Shown: one piece after another, positions 58,189-64,000 of the stretch
Position numbering within the stretch: the stretch's first letter is position 1
How the letters are laid out: every line of letters starts with the position of its first letter
Assembly: GCF_024868665.1 (NCBI RefSeq)
Contig: NC_079907.1
Span: 16,354,254-16,418,253 of the forward strand
Direction: 5' to 3'
Length of the DNA stretch: 64,000 nt
DNA from: Triplophysa rosa
Taxonomy: Eukaryota > Chordata > Actinopteri > Cypriniformes > Nemacheilidae
Position numbers and translations under genes: made by a program
The notes under the pieces: model-generated
Databases searched by the model: none
What the model was told of the DNA's origin: nothing
Seen by the model: only the letters and a program-made list of their open reading frames with translations

Positions 58189-58194
58189 GAAAAC

Positions 58195-59400
58195 TATCCG
58201 GATACAGTATCTAATATATCGCGTCTGAATTTGGGTACTTTTTCTTCATACAGTAACTAAATTAGTGAAGAACTATCTAAATTCATTTTCTTTTAGACGG
58301 TTAAAATATTGAGTGTTTTACTGGCTCTGTGTTTTGGGCTGTTGTTAAGAAATGTGACAGGGAAGTTTTTATAAGACTTGCTCTATTTAATTATTGTTTA
58401 GATGAAGTGTTAACTTGATTTAATATGAAGTGGGAATCTTTAAAAGAACAAGTAATTTTAATATTTTTTACAATTCTTTAAAATTAGATATACATGGAAT
58501 ACGACAAAAATGTGAAGAATATAATACACATCAGAATGATTTTCATTTCTGTCTTTTCAATTTTGCTTACAGATGCAGTTCAGGAAGTTCAGGCTGACTG
58601 GAAAGTGCATATAAAAATGCAATCATTATTCAAGGTAAGATTAGTGTATTTTAAAATGATTACAACATGTCTGTTACCGTTCAAGACATATTTCAAGCTT
58701 ACAGTCGCACACACTATCAAACTCTCTCTTATACACTACTATAATGTCTATCACACACTATCACAGCTTTCACACACTACCAACTCATTCACTATCAATC
58801 TCTGTTGCACATACTAAAAACGTCATTCATGCAAATACTACCAAACCCTAAGGTTAAAAATGGGATGTTGTCATGACAAACTAGGTACATTTGTGATGTA
58901 TTTTTTGCACTAACAGGAAGAGCCTTAAGTTTCCACGTACAGGTAACTTGTACACGTTACTTTGTAGCAGCTCCTCAGGAAAAGTACCAGTTACCTTAAA
59001 AAAATCTAGTATTCAAGGTAACAGTCTCAAACTTTATATTTGCTTTTTTAGGTAGATGAAACCAGTCTTTTCACCCTTTAGTTTCCACCAGAGAACCAGG
59101 TGGTTCAGTCTCCACGAAAAGTAGGTTTTGTTAGAGGGGTTGCAGCCATTATTGTTCAGCATATTTTTCCTTATCCTCTTTTGCTTTGTTGTTTCTTAGG
59201 TGCGTGTCATGATGGTTCTTAAGACTGCCTGTCAGTGGTGCTTGGTGAACTCTGGGGATCTTCTTGGCTCACTTCAGCTATCTCGTATACTGTGCATGGA
59301 GGATGAAGAAGCTACTGAGGCCTTGGAATGGTTCTTCAGTGTAGAGTTCATAGAAGACAATCTTGTAGAGCCACTGATATTTGTTTTTACATTTATGTAG
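58195..59400. other. flanking DNA with weak exon-like signals
   Basis: Mostly AT-rich. A 62-bp stretch 58573-58634 is framed by a pyrimidine-rich TTTTGCTTACAG acceptor and an AAG|GTAAGA donor. In one open frame it reads DAVQEVQADWKVHIKMQSLFK. A second open stretch at 59198-59400 follows TTGTTTCTTAG and reads MRVMMVLKTACQWCLV. I recognise neither, and a non-coding RNA is equally possible. Confidence 0.3.
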
Positions 59401-60097
59401 GACATTTCGGTGCTGCCCTTGTCCACCCTCCAAGAACTGTATACATCTAGAGCAGGGGTGGGGAACCTTGATCCTGGAGGGCCACTGTCCTGCAGTGTTT
59501 ATCGCCAACCCAATCAAACACACCTGAACCAGCTCATTAAAGTCATCAGAGTTACTAGAAACTTCACAACAGGAGTGTGTTTGAGCTAGTTGGAGCTAAA
59601 CTCTGCAGGACAGTGGCCCTCCAGGATCAAAGTTCCCCACCTCTGATCTCGAGTAAGAAAAGCCATCATCTCTTTGAACTGTTGCTGTCTGGTCGGCGCT
59701 AAAGAGCAATAAATCACCAAAACAACCAGACACAAAAAAAAAGTTTCTTCCCTCACGCAATCTACGCAATGAACAGTTAAATGTTCTACCCACTGTGCAA
59801 TTAATAACATTGTGCAATAGTAACAATGTGTAATAGTAATTATAGCCACCTGATAATATAATTTTTGTGTAAATATTTTTTTGTTATGCTGTATAGATCA
59901 CATATTTTGTACATACAATATATACACAAATAGTTTTACACTGTCTTATTTTTATTCTATTCTTTTTTATATATAGATAACCTGTGTGTTGCTGTTTTTG
60001 TGCACTGGATGCTTCTTTCACCAAAACAAATTTCTTGTATGGGCAGATAGCCTATATTTCGCAATAAAGCTCTTTCTGGTTCTGTATTTTTAGAGAA
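59401..60097 (+). mobile_element. Rex1/CR1-like LINE 3' end, with nested hAT
   Basis: Codes for the last part of a LINE ORF2: DISVLPLSTLQELYTS, then (after the nested element) RVRKAIISLNCCCLVGAKEQ and KKSFFPHAIYAMNS in the style of LYTSR...LLPSGRRYR...SFFP. A 3' UTR ends in GCAATAAAGCTCTTTCTGGTTCTG, the typical tail. It is strongly 5' truncated and has stops. The tail is followed by the LTR insertion at 60098. Confidence 0.8.
59453..59645. mobile_element. 193-bp hAT-type MITE nested in the LINE
   Basis: CAGGGGTGGGGAACCTTGAT and its inverted partner ATCAAAGTTCCCCACCTCTG end about 40-bp terminal repeats (GATCCTGGAGGGCCACTGTCC / inverse). The 8-bp flanks ATCTAGAG (59445-59452) and ATCTCGAG (59646-59653) are a target duplication with one mismatch, as in hAT elements. 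It interrupts the LINE coding sequence between LYTS and RVRK. Confidence 0.92.
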
Positions 60098-60602
60098 TGT
60101 CACGAACGGGTGGTGAGACAAGGAGAGAGGACCCAAACGCAGACAGCGGGTAAGGGGTATTAACAAGACATGTATTAACAAAAATACAAAACAAAGGCCC
60201 ACGTGGGGGTAACATAACAAAACAGGGGAATCTACAACAGGACAGGACTAAGACTAATTACACCTAACAAGACTAAGATTAACATAAACATGAACTACAA
60301 ATGACTACGCTAGACTGACACGGAACAGGCACTCACCATACAAGTGACACATACACGCACAATGAACCAGCACAGGACAGAGAACAAAGGGGCATTAAAT
60401 AAGGGATCAAATCAAGAGGGGACAGGTGTAGGGCATGAAACCAATAATGAGGAGACGAGAGGGCTGGAACAGAGATGAGACCAGAGAGAGTATGGCAAGC
60501 CAAAAGGGCCAAAACTCCTCTATCCACATGAAACAAGAGGTTCTGTCATGCTTCTGCCACTAGATCAATAACAGCAAGACGAGATGGGGCAGAACCATGA
60601 CA
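60098..60602 (-). mobile_element. solo LTR (Gypsy-type), family A, minus strand
   Basis: 505 bp. The minus strand starts TGTCATGGTTCTGCC and ends TTCGTGACA. Perfect 5-bp flanks GAGAA (60093-60097 and 60603-60607). Length, ends and order of motifs match the solo LTR at 4702-5208. No internal region remains. The frames inside it are shadows. Confidence 0.92.
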
Positions 60603-60607
60603 GAGAA

Positions 60608-61129
60608 TGCGGTGGACAACATGCATCTCAGAATCTTTTGTCAAGCACAAAATTGAAAAAGAAAAAATTTAATGTAATGATTTTATATTATACATGGAAA
60701 AGTTTTATTTAATTATGTAATAATGTTAATTAGTAATGTATATTGCCATTATAACCTTTTACGTGGGCACATATGCAAAGTAATCTGACATTTTTAGTGT
60801 AGATGTTCAATAATGTCTTTCAGCTGTAACTGTATATAAATCCCGGCCGTGACCTGAATCGCCAGTCTTTATGGTACTCTTAAAAAGAAAAAAATAATAA
60901 TTATTTAAAAATAATGATTTTAGACTCCACTTCATGAAATACTTTTTCATTTTCATGTATTTTCAGGCGGTTTTAACAGGAAGTTATTTTATATCATGCC
61001 GTTAGTTTGCACACAGTATTTTGACCCACTGCAAAGTACGCATGTGTGGCTGAGAGTGCATGTGTCTAAGTGCGCATACACGGCTGAGAGTGCATGTGCG
61101 GCTGCGAGAGTGCATGTGCGGCTGTGAGA
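60608..61129. other. intergenic, with short GTGCATGTGCGGCTG repeat
   Basis: No gene seen. At 61037-61130 an 18-20 bp unit (GGCTG(A/C)GAGTGCATGTG(C/T)) repeats four times, which opens two spurious minus-strand frames. Confidence 0.5.
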
Positions 61130-61855
61130 AGGGTCTGCAGCCATCTTTGTGCGCAAGATAAATGGCAGGCAGTCCGTGCATGTCATTAATGCTGCGCACA
61201 TTCGAGTTATGCTCTATGGATCATCAGTACTGTTGTGCGTTTTCGTTATGACGTATTGCTATGGATCATTTTGTTATGCTCTATTGCAATGAATTTGCAT
61301 TATTTTTGCACATTCTCGTTATGCTGTATTTTGTTCTCAATGGTATGTGTGATTTTACATGCAAGAAATCATTTATAAAGAAAATAACATTGTGTTTAAA
61401 GTGAAACTATTCGACTAAAGCAAATAAAACAAATTTCGGCACCGGTTTAAAATGGGTAATTATGAAACGTGTTTATCTTTCATTTCCAATGTCTATATTA
61501 TAATATATTCTCTTGAAAAGTCTTCATTGTCATGTGTGTGTTGAATATAAACTCCTTTTAGGAATTTCACCATTCAATGTGAGTGTATAAGAATTTTCTT
61601 AAATAAGGAAATCTATTCAGTGATTGGTCCATGCCAGTGTCATCATCCAAAATCCCGTTTGCGGCACAGCAAAGTGTCGCAAATCATTCTAAGCCTGACA
61701 TTTAAAATTTAGTCCTACACTTCACTTAAATTACGACTGAGCTGCTTTATAACCATCTTTTAAGCGCATCTTTGAGCCAAGAATTTTTTTACTCTTAAAT
61801 CAATTATTAGCAGTGTTCTTGTGAGTAATTCTCAGAAGCTTGATAAATATGGGCC
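61130..61855 (-). mobile_element. non-autonomous DNA transposon, copy 2 (inverted)
   Basis: Right end AGAAGCTTGATAAATATGGGCC is the family's terminal repeat. Inner phrases (CAGTGTTCTTGTGAGTAATT, CAAAATCCCGTTTGCGGCAC, GGAAATC...CAGTGATTGGTCCATGCC, GCGCAAGATAAATGGCAG) match copy 1 at 38403-39510 in reverse order. The left terminal repeat is not seen, so the boundary is approximate. Confidence 0.78.
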
Positions 61856-62274
61856 TTGATGACCATCTTCATTTGGCCAGTCCCATGTGGCTTCCTGCTC
61901 ATTGTTCATATATGTCATAGGCCAAGCAGTCAAAAATAAGGGCATAGCAAAAAGTTCCCAAGAAAAGTTTTTTTTTTTTTAATTATCAAATTAACATTTT
62001 CCTAAAGTAAACAAGAAACCAAAATATAGGGTTTAACTTAAGAAAACGAGGTCAACAAAATAAACTGAGAATCTACAGAAAACTGACCTTCCTTCTTCAA
62101 ACAAAGAGGCACATTTATACATATGGACTAGTCCAACTTAACACACATGGGGGAAACCATTAACAAACTAAACAATACATTTAACCCAACTATCACAAGA
62201 AGATCAATTTAAACTACTAAGCTAAATAAATAAGTATTTATCTAAATCTAAATAATAAATAAGTATTATGAAAA
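61856..62274. other. intergenic; no feature seen
   Basis: AT-rich with a T run at 61969-61980. No gene or boundary recognised. Confidence 0.45.
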
Positions 62275-62376
62275 TAAGGAGTCAGCAAAAGAATTTAGAA
62301 GTCCCAGCATCAATCATTTCTCCCTGGACCCTCCCGCTATCAATTAGCCAGTTAGTTGTAGCAAGCGGAACTAATA
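62275..62376 (+). repeat. 102-bp direct repeat, left copy
   Basis: TAAGGAGTCAGCAAAAGAAT...AGCGGAACTAATA recurs 465 bp further at 62740-62841 with two differences that I can see. The 363 bp between are unique. Confidence 0.92.
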
Positions 62377-62739
62377 ACTAATATACCTTTTACTGTTGCC
62401 AAGTATTTCAGTTTTTCTAAGCTTGTGGTTTTCCGGAAAGCTTTGAATGGCCATTTGGCAGATTTTTTTACGCAAATCTGGCAACTCTGGGATCTTCCCT
62501 GCTAAACTAATGTAAACGTAAGCGCTGCTACCCCGTTGATAGCACTCTAAAAAGACAAATAGAACAATAAAAGACGAAAAAGGCACATGTTAAAGTGTGG
62601 TGTAATCATCTGTGGGTTACGATCAGTCAAAGATCGTAGAAACATTGTCATGAAAATGATCAGCATAACGGCTAAACGGTAAATAAGCATCACATACACC
62701 TTGAGCTACGCGTGCGTGTTTGTCATGACTCTGCTATAA

Positions 62740-62841
62740 TAAGGAGTCAGCAAAAGAATTTAGAAGTCCCAGCATCAATCATTTCTCCCCGGACCCTCCC
62801 GCTATCAATTAGCCAGTTAGTTGTGGCAAGCGGAACTAATA
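62740..62841 (+). repeat. 102-bp direct repeat, right copy
   Basis: See 62275. On the minus strand the repeat is open in the frame VPLATTNWLIDSGRVRGEMIDAG, part of a 78-codon frame (62747-62983) that I do not recognise. Confidence 0.92.
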
Positions 62842-63395
62842 TGAGGGTCCGGTGGCATGCCAGTCCCTTTACATGGACGGACCGATCAGGAAGTGCTGGA
62901 CCCCATCTCTGCTGCTCCACAACACGGTAACTTAAACTCAAAAGAAACATATCAATAAAGCGAACTAAATTGTGTGCACCCAACTAGTAAGCATATTGAT
63001 TTTCTATAAACTATGAAATTTAATAAACTGTGTATGAGTCTTCTTTAAAGGAAGTAAATGTGTATAACAAGTGTGAGCGAATAAGATTGTGAAGCACATT
63101 TACCGTTCACAAATGTGTGGCACGATGACAATCACAATATAATAGGACTGATCAAAAGCCAGTTCTCTCACTTCGAAGTATAGACTTTTAAACTATATTT
63201 TCTGACGACGCTGGGTTGAAAATAATAGCTTGCCTTGTGTACTCAATTCAAAGTCACTATGGTGTTATGCATTTATAAACTTAAAAGTAAAAGTATTTAT
63301 AAAACAGTGAATTCCAGTCCTTGATTCTGATTGGTCAGATGTGTGATGATAGCTGGATATGATTTTACACGTTACTTTAAACATATGATACTCTC
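62842..63395. other. intergenic; repeat-like phrase near the end
   Basis: No gene seen. TTGATTCTGATTGGTCAGATGTGTG at 63321 is a phrase common in fish DNA-transposon remnants. Confidence 0.4.
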
Positions 63396-63540
63396 CAGGG
63401 CTCTAGACTAACTTTTTGCACTGGCTGCACTGGTGTGCCTAACTTTTTTTCTTTGGTGCACCAGCACAAAAGTTAGGTGCACCCAAATTTTCGATTGCAT
63501 CGCATTTAACACCGCAGTTTCACCAGTTCACTTTTTTTTT
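63396..63540. mobile_element. fragment of a dispersed DNA element
   Basis: AGGGCTCTAGACTAACTTTTTGCACTGG and the inverted partner pieces GGTGCACCAGCACAAAAGTTAGGTGCACC form a local hairpin. The opening phrase is familiar from fish hAT-type remnants. Boundaries are unclear. Confidence 0.4.
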
Positions 63541-63810
63541 TTTAAATCGCTGTCCATATAGGCAAAATTGACTTGTAAATGATTAACTAACAATCTGGTC
63601 AACATAAAGTTCTTTATTTGAAGCACAATTCTACAAGAAAGGTAACTTACTGAAAAAGTGTTGGTGCTTAAAGTCCTTCAGTGAACTGAAATTTAAACTT
63701 TAAAACATCTCAAGATAAATGGACCAGGGCTTGACATAACCTGGGAGGTTGATGGCTCCGTGTCAGAGCATTGCTTATGATTTTCGGACCGATCAGGCCT
63801 TGTCAATCGA

Positions 63811-64000
63811 TCAATTCAATTCAATTCAATTTTATTTATATAGCGCTTTTCACAATGTTCATTGTTCCAAAGCAGCTTTACAGAAGCAAATAAGAAAAAC
63901 ACAGAAAGGTAAAACACAGCACAGTGCATGGTGTTTATAGACCAAGCAAGATCATTCTAATAAATAATATCTAATAAATAAATTAATTAATAAATAAATG
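63811..64000 (-). mobile_element. LINE 3' tail, minus strand, runs off the window
   Basis: An (AATTC)n run then TTTTATTTATATAGCGCTTTTCACAATG, the reverse of a LINE tail ending in AAAGCGCTATATAAATAAAA followed by (GAATT)n. The remaining bases would be 3' UTR. Family L2-like, as at 2560-2598. Confidence 0.7.

Noticed and set aside
61002..61201. His/Ser/Arg-rich minus-strand frames
   Set aside because: They are generated by an 18-20 bp GTGCATGTGCGGCTG repeat.

Overview
The window looks like nuclear DNA of a teleost fish, most likely a cyprinid-type genome (inferred). It has one recognisable host exon and a very dense, mixed load of transposable elements: L2-like and Rex1/CR1-like LINEs, tRNA-derived SINEs, Tc1 and hAT-type DNA elements, a DIRS-type tyrosine-recombinase retrotransposon and at least five kinds of Ty3/Gypsy LTR element. 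I saw no operon-like gene order, no tRNA or rRNA gene outside SINEs, and no CRISPR array.

Layout: 1-2.6 kb, decayed L2-like LINE, plus strand. 3.7-4.5 kb, DNA-transposon fragment and diverged tandem array. 4702-5208, solo LTR with target duplication TTAAT. 7.5-9.7 kb, minus-strand LTR element with gag-like internal region meeting a plus-strand LTR/gag piece. 10.1-18.5 kb, a 4251-bp unit present twice in tandem and almost identical, the second copy cut by a 100-N gap. 19-21.6 kb, minisatellite, SINEs and a Tc1 remnant. 22.3-27.3 kb, a locally repeated block mixed with a non-autonomous LTR element carrying a 33-bp coding-type minisatellite. 28.8-30.5 kb, large DNA-transposon-like repeat.

At 32471-32907 on the minus strand lies exon 1 of a heparan sulfate glucosamine 3-O-sulfotransferase, closest in my reading to HS3ST6 (zebrafish naming may be hs3st3l). 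It encodes a type II membrane anchor, a stem and the start of the sulfotransferase domain, and ends at a clean GT donor. The second coding exon is not visible in the 32 kb downstream.

From 40.1 to 47.2 kb a decayed DIRS element is fused to a decayed minus-strand Gypsy element. From 47,967 to 58,194 is the showpiece: a plus-strand Gypsy chromovirus with 757/765-bp LTRs and matching GAAAAC flanks, whose polypurine tract is interrupted by a complete minus-strand Gypsy element of another family (171-bp LTRs, GGGGG target duplication, one open gag-pol frame of 1288 codons). The right end holds a LINE 3' end with a 193-bp hAT insertion nested in it, a second solo LTR of the 4.7-kb family in the opposite orientation (60098-60602, target duplication GAGAA), an inverted second copy of the DNA transposon at 38.4 kb, a 102-bp direct repeat and the tail of another LINE.

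The elements are independent insertions rather than a cooperating gene set. The strongest candidates for follow-up are the nested Gypsy pair, the 4.25-kb duplication beside the gap, the coding minisatellite family and the isolated hs3st exon. I found no convincing new defence or metabolic system.
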